NCBI GenBank assembly: GCA_018806915.1
Contig: JAGKQI010000045.1
Coordinates: 124,001-188,000, forward strand
Reading direction: 5' to 3'
DNA: 64,000 nt
DNA from: Phytophthora colocasiae
Taxonomy: Eukaryota; Oomycota; Peronosporomycetes; Peronosporales; Peronosporaceae
Part shown: positions 9,265 through 20,687 of the stretch, in pieces
Layout of the letters: every line of letters starts with the position of its first letter
How positions within the stretch are numbered: position 1 is the stretch's first letter
Program-made: the position numbers and the translations under genes
The notes under the pieces: model-generated
Databases searched by the model: none
What the model saw: the letters and a program-made list of their open reading frames with translations, nothing else
Told to the model about the DNA's origin: nothing

Positions 9265-12200
9265 CAGCAACCGGGTTCTCCATCGGCTCCTACTACTGAC
9301 GACGCCTCGGGCACTGGGCCTGCTTCGGCTTCCGTAGCATCGCGAGGTGGTGGAGACGGTGCTCCCGCATCACCTGGTGGCAGCTCAAGCGCCCCAGCCT
9401 CACAGTCGAGCGCGTTCGCCGCTCCGAAGCAGGGCGTTGATGCCGCTGACGGCGATGAGCACGTGAACATGCCTGACACGTCTGTGGCTTCTGCCTCTGC
9501 GAATCCTCCTTCTGGCGTCGCAGTCTCGTTCCCCAGAGGGCCACATATTCTTTCCACTTCCGAGGTGGACAGTCTGTTTGCGCCTGGGCAGCAACTGCTG
9601 GGCGACATGACTGCTGACGCCCCTTCCAACTGGGTGGACCCCGAGCCAACGCCTGAAGGACAGCCGTTCTTGGTTGGCGTCCCAGCGCTTGCTGAAGACT
9701 TTCGTGTGGGAAACCACATAGCGAATATCTACGGGGGACCAGGCGTTCTGGTGGGCCTCGAGGGATTTACGCCGGCCGACATCTCGGAGCTTGAACGCGT
9801 GATTCCTGACTTCACTGAAGGTCAGATGCTCGTTCCTCATGTGGACAAGTCGTAACCGCATGAGTCTTGAGGCACACATGGGATCCGTTGACGTCCTCCG
9901 GGAATTGGCGGCAATCCTCCTGCACCTCCCTCATCAGCGCCTCGCCGAGCAGGTGTACAAGACATCGGGTTACCTGAAGCAGATGGCTGGCGCTTACCGT
10001 CGGCTTCGACTCCAAGTAGAGTCCCAGGGCGGTGCATCTCTGGTGGACACGGCCGCTATCCAGAACGAGTCCGAGGATCTCAAGCGTCAGTGGGTCTTCA
10101 ACTGCCAGTATTGGCGTCATGAAGTGCTGGACGCCCGGCGTACTGCTGGTGAGGTCGAAGATCGTCTGAATGCAGAGTCCAACAGCCTCGCGGCCCATTA
10201 TCAGGACCAGATAGATGCTCTGGAGTCCGAGAAAGCGGCCTTAGAGGAACGCCTGGCGGACTCTCAAGCGGAAGTCCGGTTGCTGAAGGCTCGCACCACA
10301 ACCACAGCCACAGACTCCTGGGGTTTTCTGGAGTACCTATTTGAACACGGGGAGTTGAATGGCAGCTGGGTGCGTCTTCGGGAGCTTCTGGTGAACTTCC
10401 AAGAGGGCAAGGCGCCGCCTGGAGACTGGGATACCATTATCAACGTGACCGCGATGGATCAGCGCAAGGCGGAAATTCCTGACTTCTCCAAGCGTCTGGC
10501 GAAAGTTCGCTTTAATCAAGCTGCGGAGGCCAAGAAATCGGCCAAAGTGCTGGATCTGACGGGTGCTGGCAGTGGTGTGACGATCTCCGGTGAACATGCT
10601 GGCGGCCCCGAGAAGTCAGGCACTCGCCCGGTGAACAAGTCTGGGTCGCCTACCAGGTCAACCAAATCTTCCGGTTCTCCGCCACCCAAGCCTGTCAGAC
10701 CTTCTGGGAAACATCGGGTTCGTGTTCCTCAGGATCGCCCCAAGAACTACACGCCTGGCATCGATTCGGTGCATCCGGCGAACGCCAAGTCTCCGGTGTC
10801 CAAGGACGCAGTTCACACCACGTTGCCACCTGGAGTCGTCTGGGAAGAAGTTCGTCCGGACTTACGCTTGGCTCTGCTCACTGGCATCGCTTATGAGACT
10901 GCGATGAAGTGGCTTCGCACGGACAAGCCTGCCCACAGCCTGTTCACGGGGCGCCCTTGGTACAAATGCTGGTGAGCATGATGTACTGGCGCAAGTTGAA
11001 TCAGACCCCGTGGACCTCGTACGTCCCAGAGACGTACTACAAGATGGCTGAGGAGGAACTGCGCCGTCTTCAGAAGAATGATGTGGAACCACCGGTCTGG
11101 GAGGCACTGGATGCTCACGTCCCATATCCCATCAGTGAGCCTGAGTCCACAAAGGATGACCCTCAGAAGGACCCGGACTTCAAGAAGACTGGTGAACAAG
11201 AAGCTGTATCCAGCGACAGTGAGTCTGACGACGAAAAGTCGAGCGGCAACAGCGATGACTCTGACGACGATGAGTCTGATGGTCATTCGCACGCCGGTAA
11301 CAAGCGTCCACGGGACTACGAGTCCAGCGATTCAGATGACTCGGGTCCGATAATCCCCACCAAGAAATCCAAGCGGGGTAGTGTACACGAGGCATCCCGA
11401 TCCAAGTCAGGCAGTCAGAAGTCCGGTGGCACCTCCACGTCAAGTCCCAAGAGCACGAAGTCCGGTGGTTCGCCCAAGTCGAGTTCCAAGGACAAGAAGT
11501 CTCAAGACTCCAAGTCGACTAAGAGTTCTTCGGGCAAGCGACCTTCTGGTAAACTCCGGAAGTCAAGTCTGGTGTCCAAGTCGTACAAGTTGCTGACACC
11601 AAAGGAGTTGCTGACGATCGAGGCCCCGGACACACATTGTTCGTCGTGGCTGTACTACGGTATTCCGGTCCAGCCGACAAGTGACACCAAGACGGCCATC
11701 GGGCAGACTCCCGGGTTCCCAGACTTTGAGCCCCACAGACACAGTCTGGCACGCCTGAAGAAACGCTGGAACTCCAAGAAATACCAAGCTCTGTTAGACG
11801 AGGTACCAGCTCCCTGGGACGTCATGTACCAGAACCGCCGGACCGAGCTGTACTTTCACCGGCGTGAAGACCTCTGTCCCTTGGTTCAGGCGGACATCGA
11901 AGAACTCGCGTCCCTCATGCGCAAGCACGCTCAAGTGCTGTGGGAACGCACTCACTGGGTGATAATGGATCCCGATGATGACCTGCTATCCGGTGAACAG
12001 CACAAGGAACGTGGGCTTCGACGTGCGTCTCTACTACGCCAATATCGAGGGGCAGTGTCCAAGATTCTGAAGCACAAGGATTTCCCGGAGACGCTCATGT
12101 TTGAGCCTGGCATCTGGAAGATTTTGGACAAATATTGCCCATGGATCTGGCAGGACCCGCGTGCACGTGAGAATGGAGGTCCCAAGTGCCTGAGCTTGCG

Positions 12201-12357
12201 CAAGCAGCTTGAGGCTATCGACGCAGCTGAACCAGCGCGCACGCAGTGGGCCACAGCGTCTTCCGACAAGGACTGGATGGAATTCGTGCCATCCGATCTC
12301 CGGAAACAAGCTCTGACGCCCGCTGAACGCGCCGAAAATCCTGTCTCTCTGAAGTAA
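9265..12357 (+). pseudogene. Antisense ORF (aORF) of element A
   Basis: About 1,030 codons on the strand opposite to pol, between the chromodomain and the 3' LTR. In this copy the start ATG used in B is lost (near 9272), a 1-nt insertion near 9846 breaks the frame, and a 1-nt deletion near 10960 breaks it again; the three pieces are otherwise colinear with B. The N-terminus is Ala/Ser/Pro-rich. A central stretch (QDQIDALESEKAALEERLAD) is a strong heptad coiled coil, followed by a DSWGFLEYLFEHGELNGSW block. Then come a Ser/Lys/Asp-rich acidic-basic region (about 11150-11560) and a conserved Trp-rich C-terminal domain (HWVIMDPDDDLLSGEQHKER region). No catalytic motif is recognised. The transcript would start near the 3' LTR and run towards pol. 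Function unknown; DNA/RNA binding or regulation is a guess. Confidence 0.75.
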
Positions 12358-12742
12358 GTACGCCAGAAGTCTGGTGTACGCTTCACGACATCTCCGGGGA
12401 ACTACACTTCTTCTTCCAGAACAACTTAGTCGTCTGCATATCGTAGCGTAGTAACAATTCCAAATATAGTTCCCCGACGACCTTCTCCTTTAACATCCTC
12501 ACATGTCGTTCAGTAATCCTCTTCTCATAGCAGCATCATAATCCACTTCGTAAAATTCCATCATACACACACAACCACAAAATCATCTCCATACAAATTC
12601 ACATAACAATCACCATCTCTGGGAGTCACGTATCCCCGAAATCATTTTCCGAAAGACATGTCTCTCAGACACCTCATCTCTGAAATACATCGTCCGGTGA
12701 ACATCACTGTTCACCAGAGTTTTCAGAATAGGTTTTTAGAGT
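12358..12742. other. Convergent gap between aORF and pol of element A
   Basis: No coding sequence. The two element genes converge here. It holds several copies of the family micro-repeat (for example TCCGGTGAACATC near 12690 and its complement) and is matched by 43359-43743 in B. It probably contains the polyadenylation sites for both strands, but I see no clear signal. Confidence 0.5.
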
Positions 12743-14311
12743 TTAAACTCTGGGGTGATCGTCTCCAGCTTGCATTGCTTGGAAACGAGCTCGCGCTCGT
12801 GCGCTCTGATTGAACTCATATAACAAAGCGCCACAGTTCAGCTTTGACAAGGGTAGCCACTCTGTCTCGTCGTACCCCTTCCACTTGACCAGGTATTCGC
12901 GAAGTCTCTTGGAGGTCCTGGTACGCTTGCTCCACCGAGTGTCTAGTATTTTTTCCACATCGTATTCATCATTCTCGGTGTCAGGCTCCCAACTGTCTTC
13001 TGGCAACAGTGCTGCATCAAAGTCATCATCCTCATGGACATCGAGTTCCACAGTCGGTCTTCTGGGAAACAAGGCTCTCGGTTTCAGGCGACTTATATGC
13101 ACCCAAGGGTTCACCCGACACCCGGTGTCCTCGACCTTCAGTTTCACACGAAAATCATCCAACATCTCTTCAATCCGGAAAGGACCATGCCACATGTGTG
13201 CGAGTTTCCGACTCAACCCCGTTTGTACCTTGGGGATGTATAACCACACGGCATCACCGACAGCAAATCCGGACTTCAGACGTTCCGACAACTCCTTCCA
13301 CTTTCGGGTCTGTTCTTCAGAACGCTCCCGCTTGGCCTTCTTCTGAAGCTCTTCAGCACAGGCTTGAGCGGAGCTGTAGTCTCGTTGCATCTTCCGACGC
13401 CACTCATAAGCAGTGCGCTCTTGTACACCAGAAGGTTTTGGACCAAGCATCGCGGACACAGTCCCATGAGCATCCCATCCGTGCACCAGAAAGAAAGGTG
13501 TTTCCAGACGGGTCGCATCAAAGGAAGTGTTCAACGCGAACATCAGACGTTCGGCGTGGTCATCCCAGTCACTCTGGTCGGCTTCGGCGATGTAGGCCTT
13601 GATGGCGCGCACGACCGTCTGAACAGACCGTTCTTGTTGGCCGTTCGCCTGGGGACGGTACGCCAGAGTCGCTCGCTGTCTGCTTCCCAGGAGATCCCGG
13701 AAACACCTGAACACTTCATTCATGAACCGAGGGTCCTGATCATGGCGTATCAGGGAACTTGCTCCGAAGTTCCGGAAGACACGTTCCTCGTAGGCCTCAG
13801 CGACATCTTGAGCCGTAGTAATACTCATAGGCTTGCACATCACATATCCTGAGAACATGTCTTGGAACAACAACAGGAACGTGTTGCCTCTGGCGGACTT
13901 TGGCATGTGCGTCACGAAATCCATGGACACTACTTCAAAAGGTCGACTGGGCTCGATGTTGCCGGGCGACGGTCCAGGATTCGGGGGACGCCCCTTGCCA
14001 CTTGCACAGTCCATACACTCCTTGACGAACCTTTCCACATCAGCGTACATACCAATCCAGTAAAACTCGGAGCTCAGTTTCTCGAACGTGCGTTTGATTC
14101 CCTGGTGAGCACCCTGGTAATCCCCATGAGCATAGTGCAGCATATCAGCATGCAAGTCTCTGGGAACCACAAGTCTGAGTTCATCAACCATGTCTCTCGG
14201 ACGTTCTCTGGTAGCACGGCTGAGGCGGTACAAAACGTCTCTGGAATCTAAGATGAAATCATCGGCGATCCTGGCAAGCTTCCTTACTCGGGGTCGTGGT
14301 AGATCTCCCAC
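12743..14311 (-). pseudogene. Element A integrase and chromodomain
   Basis: This frame begins just after a nonsense codon (CAG to TAG relative to B) near 14358-14360. It has the zinc-binding HHCC region (HYAHGDYQGAHQG and CMDCASGKG) and the integrase triad in SMDFVTHMP, RHDQDPRF and NGQQERSVQTV. A GPFRIEEMLDDFRVKL module follows, and then a C-terminal chromodomain (DVEKILDTRWSK, then YLVKWKGYDETEWLPL). The chromodomain marks it as a chromovirus-like Ty3/gypsy element that may target marked chromatin. Nearly identical to the corresponding part of B. Confidence 0.9.
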
Positions 14312-14359
14312 GTCACCCTTAAGGAACTTGATGAGTTCTGCCAGATGAACATCTTGAGT

Positions 14360-15898
14360 CTAGTGAACTTTGATCCTCCGCCAGCGTTCGTCCTGAAACT
14401 CCAGTGGGCCCATAGGTTCACGAGCCTCCACGTCATCTGGTAGGTTTGCTTCTTCCTGATTGCGTGCACGAGTGATGGCAACAAGCACCTTGGCAGCATG
14501 AGGCAGGGGCGCAGACTCTGGCCCTGGGTCATCCATCTCCGGTGTACAATCATGTTCACCAGAGGTCTGGTGAACATCGTCCGGGGCTTCAGAAGACACC
14601 CCTTCGGGAGGCTTCATCAACTTCTCTGGGATCTTGGACACCAGTTTCAGATGAGTCAGTTCGTCAGGGTCTTGGACCTGCCAGGACTCGCCAAGAACAA
14701 GAGTCTTGGACGTCAAATAGTCCGCTGCTTGATTGAACTCACGCTTCACGTGCACTAGCTTCAGAGACTGGAACTTGATCTTCAGAGACTCAAACTCGGC
14801 CAATTTCCGCTGCAGGTTCGGCTGATTACAATTGATCAGTCCTTGAGCTTGCTGGATAGCGATACGAGAGTCTCCGACAACCACCAAGTCTCGGATACCA
14901 CGTTCCAAAGCTAACTTCAATCCATTGATCAGACCACAGTACTCTGAGTCATTCACAGTGACGTCTTTCAGAGCGAACCCTTGGGCTTCCAGGATGTTCC
15001 ACCCCGGGAGCTCCCAGAGCACACATCCGCAGCTTCCCAGGCGAGTGGATGTCTTGGCGGCACCATCAAAACTCAGAACACAACCTCGGTAATGAGCCTC
15101 TAGCATCTCCACGCTAATGGGTGCTGGAGGTTTGACTCGCCCCTTGACGGGGATGAGGTTTTCAGAGACCTCATCGAGGTGTTCACGGGGTGTGATGCCC
15201 GCTCCAAGAATAGCCGGGAGACCATCTTCATCTCGCTGGATCCTGCGAATCTCCAAGTTCCAATGTGACAACTTCAATCCCCACTTCACGTTCCGACCAT
15301 CAGCCGAACTGGATGACAGGAGCCATTTCAACACCGAATGTCTGGTGTACACCGTGATCACGGGACTCGTGTTTACCAGAGCCCGAAAGTTCTCCAGAAC
15401 CCTGAGGATAGCTATGACCTCTTTCTCGGCGATGTGATACCGGAGTTCTGCCTCATTCAGCACACGTCCAGTGAACCGTACGGGGTGTATCACTCCATCG
15501 TACTCCTGTCCCAAGACGGCTGAAGCAGCCCACGGGTTCGCATGAGGTATAATAACAAAGGGTCTGGTGCGATCTGGGTGTCTGAGGAGCGGTGTCGAGA
15601 CAATCTTGCGCTTCAGAATCTCAAAGGCTTCCTTAGCTCGAGCCAAATCTCGACCAGCACGAATCTGTTCATCAGACAACTCGTAGAGCACAGCAGCGAT
15701 CACCGGTAAGTCTTCGATAAACTTGTTGTAATAATTCAGACTTCCCATGAAACTCTGTACTCCCTTGAGTGTCGACGGAAACGGCAATTCTTCCACTCCC
15801 TTGACGATCTTCGGTGTAGCTCTCAGTCCTTCAGCACTGATCTCATGCGACAGATAAGGAATCGTCAGCTTCCCGAACTCGCTCTTGGGCAGGCTCAC
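14360..15898 (-). pseudogene. Element A dual RNase H region
   Basis: The frame opens with the RT thumb/connection (SLPKSEFGKLTIPYLSHEIS) and a first RNase H-like region (LRHPDRTRPFVIIPHANPWA, then ELRYHIAEKEVIAILRVLEN). It continues with a second, archaeal/type-I-like RNase H: LSFDGAAKTSTRLG, then VNDSEYCGLINGLKLAL, VVGDSRIAIQQAQG and REFNQAADYLTSK. The acidic catalytic pattern looks complete in the second domain, whereas the first lacks the usual D-A-S motif. Dual RNase H has been described in plant Tat elements and in some oomycete gypsy lineages. The frame ends at the TAG shared with the note on 12743-14311. Confidence 0.85.
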
Positions 15899-17046
15899 AG
15901 AAATGTTCCAGTATCTGAGTCTGAAGAGCTCAGGTCTTCACAAAGTTGATTCCAGGTGGGCGCCCCATGAGCAATGTCGTCAATGTAGGAACTTCGACCG
16001 AGTACCGGTCCCATGAAGGACGGGACTGGGATGTTCCTCTGAAAGACAGTCATTTGGTCGGTGAGCACCGGAACCTCTGGCATGTGTTCATCAGAGTTCT
16101 GAAGTTGTTCACCAGACATCAGACCATGTACGTCAGAGTTCTGGGGTTCTAACTTCAGGAATTCCAGCACATCGGAGTCAACCTCAGCTTCCTCTTCGGG
16201 TGACAATCGCACGAACCCCCACAGGCAGTTATCCAGCATAGCCTGGTACACCAGAGGGGCGTTCTTCAGACCGAAGGGCATTCTTACCCACTGAAAGTGT
16301 CCAAATGGGCAAATGAACGCTGAGATCAGCCTTGCACGCTCCGTCATTCGAATAGCCCAAAAACCACTCGCCATATCCAGACTCATAAACCACAGTGCTG
16401 CCTCAAAGCCAATCAACAGATCGTCTATCAGGGGCAACGGATAACGCGACAACTGGATAAAACCATTCACCACTCGATAATCAATACACATGCGTATATC
16501 CACACCATTCTTCTTGAGGACAATCACAATTGGTGATGCCCAAGGCGAAGTCGAGTACTCGATGAGTCCGGTCTCCAGGAGTTTCTTCAGAAGTTCGTAC
16601 ACCTTGATCATCAGGTGAGGGGCAACGGACCTCGGACGTTAGGCAACAGGTTTAGCGTCTCCCACGTCCAAGTCACAGACCACGCCCCTTGCCGGGGCAG
16701 GTGCGGCGTTGCCGTCTCCCAGAAAGATTTTCCGGTGATACTTTAATATATCCCTGAGTTTCTGCTCCATTTCCGGCGTTGTTTTCCCGGGTACTCCGAC
16801 GTCAGCCTTGTCGATATCGCATTCGGGAGTCAGATCTTCCAATTCAGGTAGCATAACCAGTTGGTCACGTAATTGAGAGAGTAGCTCTGTTCCTTCCCGT
16901 ATGTAGACACCGGGCTCCAGATCCAATTCCTCATTCGTGACTCGCATGCACCGCTCGTACTCGGCTCGGAGCTTTTCCACAGGGGTGCCTGGCATACTCT
17001 GGATTGGAATGTCCCATGAACAGTCTGTCGGATCCTCATCTCCCAT
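15895..17046 (-). pseudogene. Element A reverse transcriptase
   Basis: Two pieces in one frame are separated by a TAA at about 16637-16639 that is also present in B. The first piece (to 17046) is the acidic leader before RT (PECDIDKADVGVPGKTTPEM, ending AKPVA). The second has ETGLIEYSTSPWASPIVIV, DIRMCIDYRVVNGFIQLSRY, then FGHFQWVRMPFGLKNAPLVY. About 100 extra residues follow before the catalytic box SSYIDDIAHGAPTW. At the end a small deletion shifts the frame relative to the RNase H region. Whether the shared TAA is a recoding site or an inherited lesion is open. Confidence 0.85.
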
Positions 17047-18464
17047 GAACAGTTCACCAGGGTGACTTCATCCTCGACCATATTGCTCGGAATTCCAGAC
17101 GTGGTTCCAGAGTCTTTCGGAGTCGTTTCTTCTGATGGCAATTCCAGATCTCCGGTGTCCACAGCGGTATCTCGGGTCTCCTCTTCTCCGGCATCCACCC
17201 AGTCATCTGTCTGCGTAGCCACATCCAAAGCGAAACGAACTCGTTTTGTTCGTGGGACCGAAGTAGGCCTCACAAACTGTACTCGAGCATTGTCCAGCCT
17301 CGGGCGCTGTAAGATCTTAGTTGGCCACGGGTATACCGGGTGATCCACACACGGAGGTGGAGGTATCAGATCCTCCAGGTCAGCTTCGGCCTTCAGGCGT
17401 CTCTTCGTCTCTGGTGACGGAGTGTTCTCCAGAATCAAAACTTCCCAGTCACGATAGGCTGCAGAGCCTGGCCGTACAAAGCGACCATGTCGTGGGAAGA
17501 ATCCATACTCCACAATCCTTGCAACGTCAGAAAATTCATTCACCCAAGTATTCTTGTCCGAGATGTTCACCACGCGCACCGCCACAGGCCATGACCGGGC
17601 TGCATAAATCAGTTGAGTCACCCAACGGTCTCCACCTTCCGCCCACACGACTTCTCGTTGTGGGTTCGTCGGTCCATAGTCGATCCGAACAATGAATTCT
17701 CCACCCGGTCTCAGGAGTACAGCCTCACTTGGTCTGATGGACCTGTTCCTGCCGATATGATCACCGGGCTCCCAGCTGCACATCATCTCCACGACTTCAT
17801 CTGGCATAGATACCAGTCCCTCACGAATGCTGATCCTCAGACCAGCAGCGAACATGAATCCAATTCCCAATAGCACGTTTATACCTTCACCGATATTCGC
17901 AACCCAGACATCAACAATGTAAACCACTCTCGGTCCGAGAGTCAGCTTGATCTCAGCACTGGCGCCGATGTACGTCGGAACTCCTCCCATCCCAGACACC
18001 CTTGTTTGTTTGTGAGACTTAAGCCTGAGTCCGAGCTTACGCGCAAAGTCGTAACTCAGGATGTTGATAGTCGCACCGGTATCCAGGAGAATCTTGGTCC
18101 GATGATCATTGACAGCGCCATGCACCATAACCACATCACGCTTTGCAGGATCAGGGTAGTGATCCTCCCACCAGCCATAACATTCCCCGTCTTTCAGACG
18201 AAACTGGATTGTGTCGTCCGGAGGCGGTTCATTGTCTCTCGGAAAGTCCGGTGAACAGTCTCTCGGAAAGGCCGATGAACTGTCTCTCAGGCGCGGAATT
18301 TCTGAAGACATGGCTGATTCTTGAGCTAAAGCGGTCATGCAATGTTGATTTTTAGGTTGGGTTGTTTTCAGCTCCGGTCCTACGTACACTAGAACACATA
18401 ACTCGGGGGGTGTGCCTTGCCCGGCGCGTTTCGGATCCCCATCTGACGGGCTTGCTAGTTTAAC
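16830..18464 (-). pseudogene. Element A second protease copy (PR2)
   Basis: Entered by a -1 shift at 18458-18464. The product has repeated Arg-Asp-Cys/Ser-Ser and FPRD units near its start, then the aspartic protease motif KILLDTGATINIL and the second signature INVLLGIGFM. A long C-terminal extension follows, running through a Pro-rich IPPPPCVDHPVYPW segment to an ATQTDDWVDAGEEE stretch. The frame stays open where B has a TAG, so this copy shows the ancestral Trp codon. The pol leader lies in the -1 frame relative to its 3' part, with about 200 nt of overlap. Confidence 0.88.
18419..18464 (-). promoter_or_regulatory. Predicted -1 frameshift signal, second copy in A
   Basis: On the minus strand the heptamer GTTAAAC (18464-18458) is followed at once by the nucleocapsid stop TAG, a 6-nt spacer (TAGCAA, including the stop) and a two-part stem with GCCCG pairing CGGGC. 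The inner stem is TCAGAT/ATCCGA here, one base off the perfect pairing seen in B and in the first A copy. A -1 slip yields the protease frame. Confidence 0.75.
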
Positions 18465-20077
18465 TGTTTCCCAGAGTCAGCCTCGTCACCCAGGAGTCTC
18501 TCCAGTAGGTGATCCGGCAGGTCCTTCAGTGTACCTTGACGGGCTAGTTTCTTGAGGGATTCCAGGGTCTTGATGTCTTCGCATGGTCTCCCAGAGTGCA
18601 CCTTTCCGCAGACCTCACACGGCGGTACTCGGCACATCCTGCTCGGGTGACCTTTCTCCTGACATCTGTCACAGATAATGTCTCTCCAGCAGTTCTCTTC
18701 TGAATGACCCGAGCGGCGACACTTCTCGCAGAACTTGTTCCAGTAGTCCGGGTTATCACGACGTGTATGCTGGAAATCTTGACCTGACGATCCTCGGGGA
18801 GATTGGGGCGGCGGTCGCCATCCCATGTTATCCATGACTCGGTAGACTTCGTTTGTCAGAGACAGTTCACCAGAAATATTCAGGGTGACTTCATCCTTGA
18901 CAATGTTACTCGAAATTTCAGACGTGTTTCCGGAGTCTTTCGGAGTCGTTTTCTCTGATGCCAATTCCAGATCTCCGGTGTTCACAGCGGTATCTCGGGT
19001 CTCTTCTTCCCCGGCATCCACCCAGTCATCTGTCTGCGTAGCCACATCCAAAGCGAAACGAACTCGTTTTGTTCGTGGGACCGAAGTAGGCCTCACAAAC
19101 TGTACTCGAGCATTGTCCAGCCTCGGGCGCTGTAAGATCTTAGTTGGCCACGGGTATACCGGGTGATCCACACACGGAGGTGGAGGTATCAGATCCTCCA
19201 GGTCAGCTTCGGCCTTCAGGCGTCTCTTCGTCTCTGGTGACGGAGTGTTCTCCAGAATCAAAACTTCCCAGTCACGATAGGCTGCAGAGCCTGGCCGTAC
19301 AAAGCGACCATGTCGTGGGAAAAATCCATACTCCACAATCCTTTCAACGTCAGAAAATTCATTCACCCAAGTATTCTTGTCAGAAATGTTCACCACGCGC
19401 ACCGCCACAGGCCATGACCGGGCTGCATAAATCAGCTGAGTCACCCAACGGTCTCCACGTCCCGCCCACACGACTTCTCGTTGTGGGTTCGTCGGTCCAT
19501 AGTCGATCCGAACAATGAATTCTCCACCCGGTCTCAGGAGTACAGCCTCACTCGGTCTGATGGACCTGTTCCTGCCGATATGATCACCGGGCTCCCAGCT
19601 GCACATCATCACCACGACTTCGTCTGGCATAGATACCAGTCCCTCACGAATGCTGATCCTCAGACCAGCAGCGAACATGAATCCCATTCCCAATAGCACG
19701 TTTATACCTTCGCCGATATTCGCAACCCAGACATCAACAATGTAAACCACTCTCGGTCCGAGAGTCAGCTTGATCTCAGCACTGGCGCCGATGTACGTCG
19801 GAACTCCTCCCATCCCAGACACCCTTGTTTGTTTGTGAGACTTAAGCCTGAGTCCGAGCTTACGCGCAAAGTCGTAACTCAGGATGTTGATAGTCGCACC
19901 GGTATCCAGGAGAATCTTGGTCCGATGATCATTGACAGCGCCATGCACCATAACCACATCACGCTTTGCAGGATCAGGGTAGTGATCCTCCCACCAGCCA
20001 TAACATTCCCCGTCTTTCAGACGAAACTGGATTGTGTCGTCCGGAGGCGGTTCATTGTCTCTCGGAAAGTCCGGTGA
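18455..20077 (-). pseudogene. Protease (PR1 remainder) fused in frame to second nucleocapsid copy
   Basis: From the right, the frame starts at the element C junction inside PR1, runs through the DTG aspartic protease motif and the same C-terminal extension as PR2, then at about 18865 joins directly to nucleocapsid sequence (LTNEVYRVMDNMGWRPPP). It ends after three zinc knuckles (CEKCRRSGHSEENC, CDRCQEKGHPSRMC, CEVCGKVHSGRPC) at the usual TAG. The junction shows a tandem duplication of about 1.8 kb spanning nucleocapsid and protease that kept the reading frame open. B lacks this duplication. Confidence 0.85.
20073..20077. repeat. Target duplication GGTGA of element C (partner 28485-28489)
   Basis: GGTGA flanks both ends of element C. 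The target lies inside PR1 of element A, within one of the family's recurrent TCCGGTGAACA words. A 5-bp duplication is usual for Ty3/gypsy. Confidence 0.9.
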
Positions 20078-20638
20078 TGTAACGGGGTTACACGTACAAG
20101 TGGTAGTACCACTTGTAACTCTAACAGTTAGGATAACTGTTAGAGGTTGGAAATGGGCCTCAGACCTTGGTGTGCTGTACACACCAAAGGATACATGGGC
20201 GAACCACATTATTGGGTCCTCGCCTGAGCTTGTCAAGAAGAGACCAGCGTTGCGATCGATTGAAGAGATCGACCTGGAGAAAGCCCGGGTGGAACTTACA
20301 CTGCGTCAGCTAGAGGTGCAGATGGTGGTTCGTGTGCATATTATTGGTAGAAAGTAACGGATTTCTACCAATCACTGAGCAGAGTTTCTGCCAACCACAC
20401 GTTGGCAGACCCTTTAGAAATAGATAACAAACAGTTTTAGGAGGTCCATAATTGGCTTATGCCAAACTCAATAACAGTTCTCCTTTTACGGTATTTTGCA
20501 GTTCAATTTAGTTATATTTGATTTAATTATACTTATTTAAATAAGTATACTTAAATTAAGTCTATTCTAATTGCACGCTTCCTCATACACGTAAGCGCAC
20601 GTGTACGCCACCTAATAGGTCTAGGTAGACCCATTACA
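20078..20638 (+). repeat. 5' LTR of element C
   Basis: 561 bp. It carries about 118 bp (about 20188-20305) absent from the 3' LTR. In the 3' LTR the flanks of that piece form an uninterrupted GAACCAC...GTGGTTC hairpin, so the extra DNA splits a stem. Other stems here include a 12-bp one (CTCTAACAGTTA at 20119-20130 with 20134-20145) and a 20-bp perfect palindrome at 20529-20548. Confidence 0.9.
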
Positions 20639-20640
20639 CC

Positions 20641-20648
20641 TGGTAGCA
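20641..20648 (+). promoter_or_regulatory. Putative primer binding site of element C
   Basis: TGGTAGCA lies 2 nt after the 5' LTR. It is complementary to a tRNA 3' end TGCTACCA, as in many eukaryotic initiator Met tRNAs. The match beyond 8 nt was not verified. Confidence 0.5.
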
Positions 20649-20687
20649 CTTTGTAGTCCGTCCCACGACCGACTGCTGTTCGTTCGT

